A stretch of DNA of 64,000 nt from an uncultured Rivibacter sp. (lineage in GTDB: Bacteria; Pseudomonadota; Gammaproteobacteria; Burkholderiales; Burkholderiaceae), in contig CAMLLU010000022.1 of the NCBI GenBank assembly GCA_946480925.1, positions 13,223 to 77,222 of the forward strand, given 5' to 3'. Shown here one piece after another: positions 35,151-43,462 of this stretch. Below the pieces are notes generated by a model. The model saw only the letters and a program-made list of their open reading frames with translations. It made no database searches and was not told the DNA's origin. How positions within the stretch are numbered: position 1 is the first letter of the stretch; every line of letters begins with the position of its first letter. The position numbers and the translations under genes were made by a program.

Positions 35151-36956
35151 TCAGCGCTTGCTCTCGACGCGCCGTGAGTTGAGCCCGTCGGACAGGACCA
35201 TCTCGAACTTCCCGCCGGCCGGCAACTGAGCCGTCGACAGGCGGACCTCGCCGCCGTGCAGGTCCTGCGCGAGGTTGACGCGCCTGGAGCCGTCCGTCCA
35301 CGTCACGGTCAGGAAAGGCATGTTCGCGGCATCCCAGCGCAGCAGCAGCGTGCCGTCGGTTTCCGACAGCTGGAGCACGGACTGCAGCCCGGCCACCGTC
35401 CCGGAGGTCGACGAGGGCGTGCTCGTCTTGCCCTGCCCCGTGGTCGCCTTCGACGCGGCTTGCACCAGCACCTTGCCGTCACGCCAGACCGCCATGCCGG
35501 TCACCGTGCCGGGGTTGGGAATGACGACGCTGAAGTGCTGCAGGCCCTGCCTGTGGTCGAGCGCCTGGGTGGAGAACGCATAGTCGGTCACCCCGGTGGC
35601 GGTGGTCACACGCAGCGTGTACGGGCCCGATTCGATCGCGGGGCGCCCTTGCAAGGCCTTGACGGGATTCAGCTCGACCGATTCCCCGCGGATCCGGCCG
35701 CTCACGAGCAGCACTTCCTGCACGGCGGCTTCGGCCGCCGAGGCCTTTGCCGCCGCTATCGTTGTGCTGGCCGCGCTCGCGGTCTTGTCGGCAGGCGTGA
35801 GGTAGACCTGCATCTTCCGATAGTCGTAGTCGGAGAAGAAGTCGCCGTCGCAGTAGCTCATGACGTCGTGCTCGTCCTGCGGGCGCGGGTCGTGGAAGGA
35901 CTGCAGGTAGTCGAGATACGGCCACACGTAGTGGCCCGGTATGCCGAGCTGCGCATCGGGATACGGGAAGTTCGGGTCTGGATCGTCGGCGTTGCCGCAG
36001 TCGGCGTGACGCAGCGAGAGGTTGTGCCCGAGTTCGTGAACGACCGTCTGCCGCACGATGACCGGGAAGTTGGGCAGGTCTGCCGAAACGGCCGTGCGGC
36101 CCGGCATGTAACCCATGCCCAACCAGCCGACGGTGTGCTTGGGCACGAAGCCCATGTAGTGGTCGTGAGCGCCGGCGCCTTCGATGGTGCGCAGGTCGGA
36201 GAGCTCACCGAGGATGGTGGACATCACCTCCCCCCACGTGTCCTCGTCCTCGGGCACTGAAGTGACCTTGCCGGAGACGTAGACCGCGTGGGTCGGCACC
36301 GTCACGCCGGGCACCGGCAGCATGGCCGTCAGGTGCTGCGCCAGGTCCGACGGCGGCTGGCCGGAGACGTTGCCGATCTTCACGGCGATCGGCACGAAGC
36401 GCATCGCCACGGCGCCGCCCACCCGGGGTGTCACGGCGGTGGTGTCGGCCCCCGGCACGTGGATGGTGAGCTTCATGCCGGACTTCACCAGTTCGGCGGG
36501 CAGGGTGGCGGTGTAGGCGTCGTCGAAGCTCGGCACTTCGGGTGTGACCGTCGGCACCTGCACGCGCGGCGCATTCAGCATGATGTCTTTCGAGGTGCCG
36601 TCAGCGCTCTCGACGTGCACGGTACCCGCTTCGGGTGTGGTGACGGCCGCCGCCGCAGTCGCATTGACCTTGAGCAACGCCGACTTGCCGCTGACCAACA
36701 CCAGTTCCGGATTCGTGCTGTCGTAGAGCATGCTCTGCGCAAACTGCACACTCGCCACCTTGACGGTGACTGCCGACGCTGGCGTCGAAGCGGTGGTCTG
36801 CGCGCTGGTGGCGGCCGCCAGGTTGTCGCTGGCGCCCTGGCCACCACCGCCACCACCGCCACCACCACCGCAAGCCGTCAACGCCGCGGCAGTCACGGCG
36901 GCAAGGGAAAGCAGCAGCGCGCTGCTGCGAGTTCGTTGCCCCATGGGGGCAGCCAT
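35151..36956 (-). CDS. Metzincin-like zinc metalloprotease lipoprotein
   Basis: 601-residue predicted lipoprotein (lipobox LTAC, Cys29) followed by a run of ten glycines. A catalytic HELGHNLSLRH motif lies near residues 305-315 and a downstream DVMSY is compatible with a Met-turn, so it looks like an active metzincin or M66-like peptidase. C-terminal beta-rich modules (about 430-601) may be binding domains. It is likely surface- or periplasm-anchored by its lipid with a flexible Gly tether. The ATG at 36956 is chosen for a GGAAG Shine-Dalgarno; ATGs at 36971 and 36944 are alternatives. Confidence 0.82.
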   Translation of the reverse strand: MAAPMGQRTRSSALLLSLAAVTAAALTACGGGGGGGGGGQGASDNLAAATSAQTTASTPASAVTVKVASVQFAQSMLYDSTNPELVLVSGKSALLKVNATAAAAVTTPEAGTVHVESADGTSKDIMLNAPRVQVPTVTPEVPSFDDAYTATLPAELVKSGMKLTIHVPGADTTAVTPRVGGAVAMRFVPIAVKIGNVSGQPPSDLAQHLTAMLPVPGVTVPTHAVYVSGKVTSVPEDEDTWGEVMSTILGELSDLRTIEGAGAHDHYMGFVPKHTVGWLGMGYMPGRTAVSADLPNFPVIVRQTVVHELGHNLSLRHADCGNADDPDPNFPYPDAQLGIPGHYVWPYLDYLQSFHDPRPQDEHDVMSYCDGDFFSDYDYRKMQVYLTPADKTASAASTTIAAAKASAAEAAVQEVLLVSGRIRGESVELNPVKALQGRPAIESGPYTLRVTTATGVTDYAFSTQALDHRQGLQHFSVVIPNPGTVTGMAVWRDGKVLVQAASKATTGQGKTSTPSSTSGTVAGLQSVLQLSETDGTLLLRWDAANMPFLTVTWTDGSRRVNLAQDLHGGEVRLSTAQLPAGGKFEMVLSDGLNSRRVESKR

Positions 36957-37251
36957 CGTCTTCCAGGGCATCGATTGCGTCTCGGCGGTTTGCAGCAGTA
37001 ATTGCCGGACGCTATCCACCACGCACGGGCAAGTCATGCCCGAAACACGACGATCCACTGGCTCCGACGTGCTTTTTGTAAACACCCGAGCCCCCGCTGC
37101 GGCCACGCCCCCTCAAACCAACGTTGACACGCCCCGGGCCGGGAGCCTAGAACGAATCCGTTGCGTGGGTGGAGTTCCCATTTTTTGACCGAGGCTGGCC
37201 TGGCTGGTGTTGCGCCGGCGAGGGTGGCTGTTGCCTGCCGAGGTGGACCTG
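36957..37251. other. Divergent spacer between protease and LuxR genes
   Basis: This 295-bp spacer separates divergently transcribed genes. It is somewhat AT-richer around 37040-37090 (CTTTTTGTAAACACC). I see no confident promoter hexamers, repeats or small genes in it. Confidence 0.4.
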
Positions 37252-37908
37252 ATGGAAGCAAAAGAAGACGACCGCCCCCTTCGGGTGCTGCTGGCCTCGC
37301 CGCGACCGAAGCTGGCGGCGGCCTGGGTCACTCAACTGGCCGGCGAGCCTGCCATTGCGCTGCATGCCCCGCCTGCCGACGGCGGGGGCCGGCTGGCACA
37401 AGACCTCCGCGACGGCCGCTGCCCCGACGTGCTGCTGCTCGACCATGCGTTGCTCGAGCATCTGGCCGCCCCGACGCTCGCCGCGTTGCACGGCCAGCTC
37501 GAGACGCTGCGGGTGCTGCTGCTGTGCGACGAGCCCGGCGTGGCCTGCGCCGCCACGGTGCTGCGCCACCGCTTCCATGGCTGCCTGCCCACCGAATGCC
37601 CGCCGGATCTGTGCGTGAAGGCGATCCGCACGGTGCGGCACGGCGAGATCTGGGTACCGCGCGCGCTACTGGCCCAGGCACTCGTGCAGCTGCTGCACCT
37701 GGCCCCCGCGCCGCCGGACGACACGCCGCTGCAAGCGCTCACGCGGCGCGAGCGCCAGATCGTCGAGCACCTGCGCCGGGGCAGCACCAACAAGGAGATC
37801 GCGCAGGCGCTGGGCATCATGGAAGACACCGTGAAGAAGCACCTGCAGAGCGTCTTCGCCAAGATGGGAGTGCACCGCCGCGCGCTCGTGGCGATGCACC
37901 CTCGGTAG
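37252..37908 (+). CDS. LuxR/NarL-type regulator with degenerate receiver domain
   Basis: 218-residue two-domain protein. The N-terminal CheY-like fold keeps an Asp in VLLLDHALL, but the acidic pair normally at the start is replaced (LLASPRPK), so phosphorylation is doubtful. The C-terminal LuxR HTH is LTRRERQIVEHLRRGSTNKE, then IAQALGIMEDTVKKHLQSVF. The ATG at 37252 follows GAGG. The divergent metalloprotease gene is a possible target. No histidine kinase gene is adjacent. Confidence 0.85.
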   Translation: MEAKEDDRPLRVLLASPRPKLAAAWVTQLAGEPAIALHAPPADGGGRLAQDLRDGRCPDVLLLDHALLEHLAAPTLAALHGQLETLRVLLLCDEPGVACAATVLRHRFHGCLPTECPPDLCVKAIRTVRHGEIWVPRALLAQALVQLLHLAPAPPDDTPLQALTRRERQIVEHLRRGSTNKEIAQALGIMEDTVKKHLQSVFAKMGVHRRALVAMHPR

Positions 37909-37920
37909 CTCAGCGCTGCG

Positions 37921-38934
37921 TCACGGCTGCACGGTGAAGGCATCGGGCAGCACGCTGCTGCCCACCCGGAGGTTCCACACCGGGTCACGCCCACCCTTGC
38001 GCTTGTAGGGCACCGCCACGGTGGCGGTGATGAGGTCCACTGTGTCGGAGTCCGACGCGAGCACCACGTTGCTCACTTCAGGCCGCGGCCCGTTGCCGCC
38101 TTCGAAACTCACCGCCATGCCCTGCGAGAAGCCATAGCCTGCGATGGTGACCTGCACCGTCTGGCCCATGCGCGCAGCGTTCGGCGTGATCGACGTCACC
38201 GCGGAGCAGTTGCCGCTCGCGTCGAGCACCGTCACGCTGGACGGCTTGCGGATGTTCAGCAGCACGCAGGAGACGTTGTCGTTCTCGTTGCTCTCGACGA
38301 TGAGCTTCTTCGGGTCGAGCTCGATGCGCAGCTGGTACACGCCGTCGGCGTTGTCGGTGAAATCGATCTCCTGGCCGGCGAGGTGCGCGCCGTAGGTGTC
38401 ACCCCAGCCCACCGAAATGCCCTGGATCTGGTTGCCGCAGGTGGCGTAGACGGCCTGCGTGGGAGCGCCGGGCAGCGCGCCGTTGACCTTGGTCGTGTCC
38501 ATCACGCAGAAGGTCGTCTTGGTGCCCACCCTCTCGGAGCCGCCGGGCGCGTTGATAGGTTGCAGCGTGTAGATCGCGTAGTCGTCGAAATGGATGTGGT
38601 TGTGCGCTGCGTGATAGGTGAAGGAGCCTGCATAGCTCAGCACCGAGCCGCCGCCACTCAGATAGACCCGCTGGTAGACCTTCTGCTTGGGCGGGTCGGA
38701 ACCGGTGACCACTTCGCCGGCCACCAGCTCCAGCGGGCCACTGCCGCTGTTCCAGCCGGTCGTGGCCAGGCGCAGCATTGCGTTGCCGGCGCCATCGGCC
38801 ACCAGCGAGATGTTCGAAGCCGGCAGCGGAATGAGGTTGGGCGGCATGGTGACGCCGCTTTGCGCGAAGGCACCCGCGGCAAGACCCATGGCCGCGGCAG
38901 CACACGCTGCGTTGCGCATCTGGTTCGTGTTCAT
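37921..38934 (-). CDS. Secreted lysyl-oxidase-like protein
   Basis: 337-residue secreted protein with a signal peptide (AAMGLAAGAFA). It contains a lysyl-oxidase-type copper-binding block YHAAHNHIHFDDYAIYTL with His108, 111, 113 and 115, preceded by WNSGSGPLELV and followed by CVMDTTK. The NENDNVSCVLLNI stretch and a C-terminal IPT/TIG-like domain (ITPNAARMGQTVQVTIAGYG) complete it. Bacterial lysyl oxidase homologues are poorly characterised; copper-dependent amine oxidation is possible. A small secreted protein gene follows upstream on the same strand. Confidence 0.82.
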   Translation of the reverse strand: MNTNQMRNAACAAAAMGLAAGAFAQSGVTMPPNLIPLPASNISLVADGAGNAMLRLATTGWNSGSGPLELVAGEVVTGSDPPKQKVYQRVYLSGGGSVLSYAGSFTYHAAHNHIHFDDYAIYTLQPINAPGGSERVGTKTTFCVMDTTKVNGALPGAPTQAVYATCGNQIQGISVGWGDTYGAHLAGQEIDFTDNADGVYQLRIELDPKKLIVESNENDNVSCVLLNIRKPSSVTVLDASGNCSAVTSITPNAARMGQTVQVTIAGYGFSQGMAVSFEGGNGPRPEVSNVVLASDSDTVDLITATVAVPYKRKGGRDPVWNLRVGSSVLPDAFTVQP

Positions 38935-39036
38935 GCGGGGTGCCTCTCCTCGTGAGCTGTGTCATGCGGGCCGCGGCCCGATGCGCAGCGATGCCGCCCC
39001 GCGGCGGCACGCTGCTTCAGGAACGCTCTGCGGCGC

Positions 39037-39423
39037 CTACTTGCAAATCTGCTTGTTGGGGTCGCACGGCGGCGGGGGCGGGGGAGGCGGCGGCTCCGTG
39101 GTCTGGCAACTGAAGTCCGACAGCACCAGCTTGCCCGGCAGGTTGGTCGAGGCGCCCAGCAGTGCGCCGGAGGCCGTGCAGTAGAAGTGCTGGGTGTTGG
39201 CATTCACCGCAGACGCCGCGGTCGTGCACGTGTTGCCCGACGACCAGGTGGCGTTCAAGGTGCCTGGCGCCGCACCGCCGGTCTGGTTGTTCACGAAGTG
39301 CCAGGTGCCTGTGAAACTGCCGCACGACTGACCGTTCAGGTTGCTCAAGTTCGCGGCTCCCGCTGTGCTGGCGGCACCTACCGCCGCCACAGCCGAGAAG
39401 AGCCAGTACAGGTTCTTCCTCAT
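39037..39423 (-). CDS. Small secreted protein with Pro-rich C-terminal linker
   Basis: 128-residue protein with a signal peptide (FSAVAAVGAASTAGA). It has a compact Cys-containing domain (CGSFTGTWHFVNNQTGG, TWSSGNTCTTAAS, FYCTASG) and a run of nine prolines before CDPNKQICK. The paired cysteines suggest a disulfide-stabilised extracytoplasmic fold. The ATG at 39423 follows an AGGAGAGAGG Shine-Dalgarno. The family is unknown. It may be co-expressed with the lysyl-oxidase-like gene. Confidence 0.7.
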   Translation of the reverse strand: MRKNLYWLFSAVAAVGAASTAGAANLSNLNGQSCGSFTGTWHFVNNQTGGAAPGTLNATWSSGNTCTTAASAVNANTQHFYCTASGALLGASTNLPGKLVLSDFSCQTTEPPPPPPPPPCDPNKQICK

Positions 39424-39712
39424 GCCCTCTCTCCTGAATGCTGCGTCGGCCCGGCGTTCGTTCTTGCGCCGCAACCGATCAGTCCAAGGCAGCGCACGCC
39501 GCTGCCGAACGACCTGCACGACCTTGAGCCCCGTTCAAGGAGTCGCTGCCGCGAGGTCGTTACAAGATGTCAGGGCGGCAGTGCCCGGGCAATTCCACTA
39601 AAGAGGAAGAACGTCCAGATGCGGGGGGCATGTCGCACCGGCCAGCAAGGCGAGGCGATGGCTGGCTCGCATGCAGAATGGCCCGCCCGCATCACCTGCA
39701 AAGAGGACTCGC

Positions 39713-40567
39713 ATGCCGCCACCCACGCCCGCCCGCTGGGCCGCCATCGCCGCCGCCCGATCGCACGACACCACACGGTTGCCGTTTGCGCTGGCCGGCA
39801 CGGTGGTCGGCTCGGTGGCGCGACGGCACCTGCAGGCACTGGCCGCGTTCGAACAGTGGCTGCGCATCGACGGCCAGTGCGTCACGCTCCATTGCGCGGC
39901 CGAGGCTCGCGATGCGGCGTTGGCCACCATCAACCACGCGCTGCGCGAAGCCGGCCACGTCGTCGCGTGGCGCAACGAAACCTATGCCGTGGTGCTCCAG
40001 CACGGCGAGCCGCCGCTGGCGCTCATCGAACGCGCCTCATCGCGCTTCTGGGGCACGCTGACCTTCGGCGCGCACTGCAACGGCTACGTGGCCGGCGCCG
40101 ACGGGCGGCCCACGCACCTGTGGATCGCGCGCCGCTCCTTCGACAAGCCCACCGACCCCGGCCTGCTCGACAACCTGGTGGGCGGCGGCGTGCCATGGAA
40201 CCAGACGCCCTTCGAGACGCTGGTGCGCGAAGGCTGGGAAGAAGCCGGCCTCACGCCCCAGCAGATGCGTGCCGCCACCCCGGGCACCGTGATGCACCTG
40301 CACCGCGACATTCCTGAAGGGCTGCAGCACGAGCACCTGTTCGCCTTCGACCTGCGCCTGCCGCCCGAGGTGCGCCCGGTCAACCAGGACGGCGAGGTAT
40401 GCGAGCTGCATTGCCTGCCGGTGGCCGAGGCGTTGGAGCGCGCCGCCGCCGGCGAGATGACGGTGGATGCCGCGCTGGTGACGCTGGACTTCGGGTTGCG
40501 GCATGGTCTGCTGCCCGCGGCCGAACAGGCGGCGCTCGAGGCGCAGATGAAGGCGTTGTGCCTTTAG
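39713..40567 (+). CDS. DUF4743/Nudix hydrolase, Tnr3-like
   Basis: 284-residue protein. An N-terminal DUF4743-type domain is followed by a Nudix domain with the box GGGVPWNQTPFETLVREGWEEAGL, i.e. REGWEEAG matching the REUxEExGU core. Related eukaryotic Tnr3 and plant proteins dephosphorylate oxidised thiamine diphosphates; that activity is an inference for this protein. The ATG at 39713 has AGAGGA upstream. No operon partner is visible. Confidence 0.88.
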   Translation: MPPPTPARWAAIAAARSHDTTRLPFALAGTVVGSVARRHLQALAAFEQWLRIDGQCVTLHCAAEARDAALATINHALREAGHVVAWRNETYAVVLQHGEPPLALIERASSRFWGTLTFGAHCNGYVAGADGRPTHLWIARRSFDKPTDPGLLDNLVGGGVPWNQTPFETLVREGWEEAGLTPQQMRAATPGTVMHLHRDIPEGLQHEHLFAFDLRLPPEVRPVNQDGEVCELHCLPVAEALERAAAGEMTVDAALVTLDFGLRHGLLPAAEQAALEAQMKALCL

Positions 40568-40775
40568 CCCGCCATCCGATGTTCAAGCGCTTTGAACAAT
40601 CGCCTCAAGGCGGCTGAACTTCGACCCCCGGGCGCGCCACTAAAGTGCCGCGACATCTACCGGTCGGTTTTGCATATTTCTTCGAGAACCGCGCGTCTGT
40701 TTGGCGCCGGCGTCCGTAGATGCTGGCAATCCGGTGTGTCCGGGCCCCTGCAACATTTTTCAACGAATTGCACCG

Positions 40776-41351
40776 ATGGCTTCGATTCCGACCCAGAGTT
40801 CCGCGCGTTACGGCGCCATCGCCATCGTCTTTCACTGGCTGCTGGCGCTGGCCATCATCGGCGCCTTCGGCGTGGGGCTGTACATGACCGGCCTGCCGTT
40901 TTCGCCGGCACGGCTGAAGCTCTACAACTGGCACAAGTGGGCGGGCGTCACCATCCTGGCCCTCTCGGCCGCGCGGCTGCTGTGGCGCCTGGCCAACCGC
41001 CCGCCGGCGCTGCCTGCGCACATCGAGGCCGGCATGCCGGCCTGGCAGCGCAGCGCGCACCACGGTACGCACTTCCTGCTCTACCTGTTCTTCTTCGCCG
41101 TGCCGCTTTCGGGCTGGGCCTACAGCTCGGCGGCGGGCTTTCCCATCGTGTGGTTCGGCGTGCTGCCGCTGCCGGACTTCGTATCCCCCGACAAGCAACT
41201 GGCCGAAGGGCTGAAGGCGCTGCACCACTACACGGCCTATGCACTGGGGGCCCTGGTGGTGCTGCACGTGGCGGCCGCGCTCAAGCACCAGTTCGTCGAC
41301 CGTGACGGCCTGCTCACCCGCATGTGGCCGCACCGGCCGGCCCGCGGCTGA
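40776..41351 (+). CDS. Cytochrome b561
   Basis: 191-residue four-helix membrane cytochrome of the bacterial b561 family. Candidate haem ligands are His20 (IVFHWLLALAII), His53 (YNWHKWAGVTI) and later His residues in FLLYLF and ALKALHHYTAYAL-type helices. It likely passes electrons to or from quinone in the inner membrane. Two yceI genes follow in the same orientation, a common b561-YceI arrangement. Confidence 0.92.
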   Translation: MASIPTQSSARYGAIAIVFHWLLALAIIGAFGVGLYMTGLPFSPARLKLYNWHKWAGVTILALSAARLLWRLANRPPALPAHIEAGMPAWQRSAHHGTHFLLYLFFFAVPLSGWAYSSAAGFPIVWFGVLPLPDFVSPDKQLAEGLKALHHYTAYALGALVVLHVAAALKHQFVDRDGLLTRMWPHRPARG

Positions 41352-41394
41352 AGCCGACCGATCCGCCTACGCCTTTCTTCCCAAAGGAACTTCG

Positions 41395-41976
41395 ATGAAA
41401 ACCCTCTCGACCGCGTTTGCCTCCATTGCCGCTGCAGCCGTGCTGGTGGCCGCGGGCCCCGCCTGCGCGCAAGCCGCCGCCAAACTGGTACCGGCCCAGA
41501 GCGAAATCGTCTTCGTGAGCAAGCAGATGGGCGTGCCCGTCGAAGGCCGCTTCAAGAAGTTCGATGCGCAGATCGCCTTCGACCCCAAGAAGCCCGAGGC
41601 CGGCAAGGTGGCGTTTTCCATCGACCTCGGCAGCGCGGCGCTGGGCGCGCCGGAAACCGAGGCCGAGCTGGTGAAGCCCACGTGGTTCAACGTGCCCAAG
41701 TTCCCGCAGGCCACCTTCCAGTCCACCACGATCAAGAGCGTGGGCGCCGGCAAGTTCGAAGTGGCCGGCAAGCTCAGCATCAAGGGCAACGCACGCGACG
41801 TGGTGGTGCCGGTGGCGCTGACGCAGGCCAACGGCACGAGCACCGCGACCGGTGCGTTCGCCATCAAGCGGCTCGATTTCAAGATCGGTGAAGGCGAATG
41901 GGCCGACACCTCCATGGTGGCCAACGACGTGCAGGTGAAGTTCAAGCTTGCACTCACCGGCCTGGGTTCGCTGTGA
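41395..41976 (+). CDS. YceI family periplasmic protein (1)
   Basis: 193-residue lipocalin-like protein with a signal peptide (LVAAGPACA-QAAAK). The YceI domain includes EGRFKKFDAQIAFDPKKPEAG, KPTWFNVPKFPQATFQSTTI and KLSIKGNARDVVVPVAL. The family binds polyisoprenoid lipids and is often encoded with cytochrome b561. It lies 43 bp after the b561 gene and 59 bp before a second yceI gene. Confidence 0.93.
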   Translation: MKTLSTAFASIAAAAVLVAAGPACAQAAAKLVPAQSEIVFVSKQMGVPVEGRFKKFDAQIAFDPKKPEAGKVAFSIDLGSAALGAPETEAELVKPTWFNVPKFPQATFQSTTIKSVGAGKFEVAGKLSIKGNARDVVVPVALTQANGTSTATGAFAIKRLDFKIGEGEWADTSMVANDVQVKFKLALTGLGSL

Positions 41977-42035
41977 GGCGGCCCACCTTTTCGTTTGCTG
42001 TCCCTGTTCCCAACCAACTGCTCAAGGAGCTTTCA

Positions 42036-42602
42036 GTGATCCGCACCGTTGCCGTTTCCGCCGCCCTCGTCGCCCTGTTCGGCGGCGCCCAGGCCAGCAC
42101 CTACGCCATCGACCCGACGCACACCTTCGTGACCTTCGAAGTGCAGCACTTCGGCACGTCCACCAACCGCGGCCGCTTCGACAAGAAGGAAGGCACGGTG
42201 GAATTCGACCGTGCCTCCAAGAAGGGCAAGGTCGAGCTCACGCTGGACATGAGCTCCATCAACACCGGCACCGGCCCGTTCGACGGCCACCTGAAGGGCA
42301 AGGACTTCTTCAACGTCGCCGAGCACCCGACCGCCAAGTTCGTGGCCGACAAGTTCGTGTTCAGCGGCGACAAGGTCAGCGAAGTGACCGGCAGCCTCAC
42401 GCTGCTGGGCAAGACCAACCCGGTCACGCTGAAGGCCAGCAACTTCAACTGCTACCAGAACCCCATGCTCAAGCGTGAGGTCTGCGGCGGCGACTTCGAA
42501 ACCACCATCGCCCGCAGCCAGTGGGGCGTGGACTACGGCGTGAAGATGGGCATGCCCGACGCGGTGAAGCTGGTGATCCAGGTCGAAGCGGTCAAGCAGT
42601 AA
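42036..42602 (+). CDS. YceI family periplasmic protein (2)
   Basis: 188-residue YceI-domain protein starting at GTG (42036) with an AAGGAG Shine-Dalgarno. The signal peptide is VSAALVALFGGAQA. The mature part (YAIDPTHTFVTFEVQHFG, FFNVAEHPTAKFVADKFVF) belongs to a different YceI subgroup from its neighbour, with a conserved Cys pair (NCY and REVCGGDFE). It is followed by two strong hairpins that end the b561-yceI-yceI operon. Confidence 0.93.
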   Translation: MIRTVAVSAALVALFGGAQASTYAIDPTHTFVTFEVQHFGTSTNRGRFDKKEGTVEFDRASKKGKVELTLDMSSINTGTGPFDGHLKGKDFFNVAEHPTAKFVADKFVFSGDKVSEVTGSLTLLGKTNPVTLKASNFNCYQNPMLKREVCGGDFETTIARSQWGVDYGVKMGMPDAVKLVIQVEAVKQ

Positions 42603-42610
42603 GCCTGCAC

Positions 42611-42665
42611 GGCGCCGGATCCGGCGCCTTTCCACACAGACGGCCGGCGCTTGCGCCGGCCGTCT
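42611..42665. terminator. Paired hairpin terminators, bidirectional
   Basis: GGCGCCGGATCCGGCGCC (42611-42628) is a perfect palindrome followed by TTT. A second perfect stem (42638-42650 / 42653-42665, core GACGGCCGGCGC) is followed by TTGCTT. They sit between the yceI(2) stop and the stop of the convergent small membrane protein gene, so they can serve both strands. Confidence 0.75.
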
Positions 42666-42669
42666 TGCT

Positions 42670-43077
42670 TCAGCGGTTCGCCAGCAGCGCGAGGTATTCC
42701 GGGTACTGCGGTGACGGCAGCGTGTCCGCAAAGCCGTCGGGCGGCAGACGTTCGGCCGAAGTCTGCGTGGCGTCGTCGAGTGCGCGCAGCAGGGCCTCGC
42801 GGGCCCGAAGCTGTTGAGTGGCGCTGGCAGTGCTGGCGGCCCCGCCGGAGAGGCGTTTCAGCTGCAGCCGCGCAGCGGCCAGGTCATGCTGCAGTTGCTC
42901 GATCTGCCGCTTGGCCTGCTCGAGCTGCCGGGCCACCGTCTGCTGCTGTTGCACGTGTCGCTGGTGCTGCCGCGCCAGCCGGCGGTCGTACAGCCGGTGC
43001 ATCCACCACCATTGCAGGCCCACCACTGCGCAGCCGGCCAGAGCCACCAGGCCCGCCAGCGGCCAACCGCCGTTCAT
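42670..43077 (-). CDS. Small membrane-anchored coiled-coil protein
   Basis: 135-residue protein with one N-terminal membrane helix (GLVALAGCAVVGLQWWWM) followed by a long Gln/Arg/Ala-rich coiled coil (QQQQTVARQLEQAKRQIEQL) and a short C-terminal region. The start overlaps the stop of the gene before it by 4 bp (ATGA). It lacks catalytic motifs; topology suggests an inner-membrane scaffold facing the cytoplasm. Confidence 0.7.
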   Translation of the reverse strand: MNGGWPLAGLVALAGCAVVGLQWWWMHRLYDRRLARQHQRHVQQQQTVARQLEQAKRQIEQLQHDLAAARLQLKRLSGGAASTASATQQLRAREALLRALDDATQTSAERLPPDGFADTLPSPQYPEYLALLANR

Positions 43078-43313
43078 GACGAGCTCCCCGGGCTGCGCTC
43101 GACCATCAGCTCCCGCAGGTTGCCGGCCGGCAGCTCCCAGGTCGTGTTGACGACGGTGTGGGCAGCCGCGGCGCCGGGCCTCATGTGCGTGCGGTAGAGC
43201 CGGCGCAGCGCGGCGGCGAGCCGCTTCAGCGGCCGCGTGGCAGCCCCTGGCTGTTGTGGCCCCGAGGGGCCGGGTGAAGCCGAACGGCGGTTGTGGATGG
43301 GCGACTGAGACAT
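43074..43313 (-). CDS. Small basic hypothetical protein
   Basis: 79-residue Arg/Pro/Ala-rich protein (MSQSPIHNRRSASPGPSG...). A central RLAAALRRLYRTHMRPG helix is followed by a beta-like VVNTTWELPAGNLREL end. A very good GAGGAGG Shine-Dalgarno precedes the ATG. It is the first gene of a two-gene unit with the coiled-coil protein. No family is recognised. Confidence 0.6.
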   Translation of the reverse strand: MSQSPIHNRRSASPGPSGPQQPGAATRPLKRLAAALRRLYRTHMRPGAAAAHTVVNTTWELPAGNLRELMVERSPGSSS

Positions 43314-43462
43314 CGTGGCCTCCTCGGTAAACCGCTGCTGCGCAGCAATTGCATCTGAATGTATCCACGTGAAATGTCGCCGTGTCGGTGCTATGTCACG
43401 CTTTGACCCTGGATGCCTCTCCGTCCCGCGTTTCAGGGGCCGCCCACGACCGAACGTTGAAA

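Noticed and set aside
36840..36880. Poly-CCA/CCG run as a possible microsatellite
   Set aside because: It encodes the decaglycine tether of the lipoprotein and is explained by coding.
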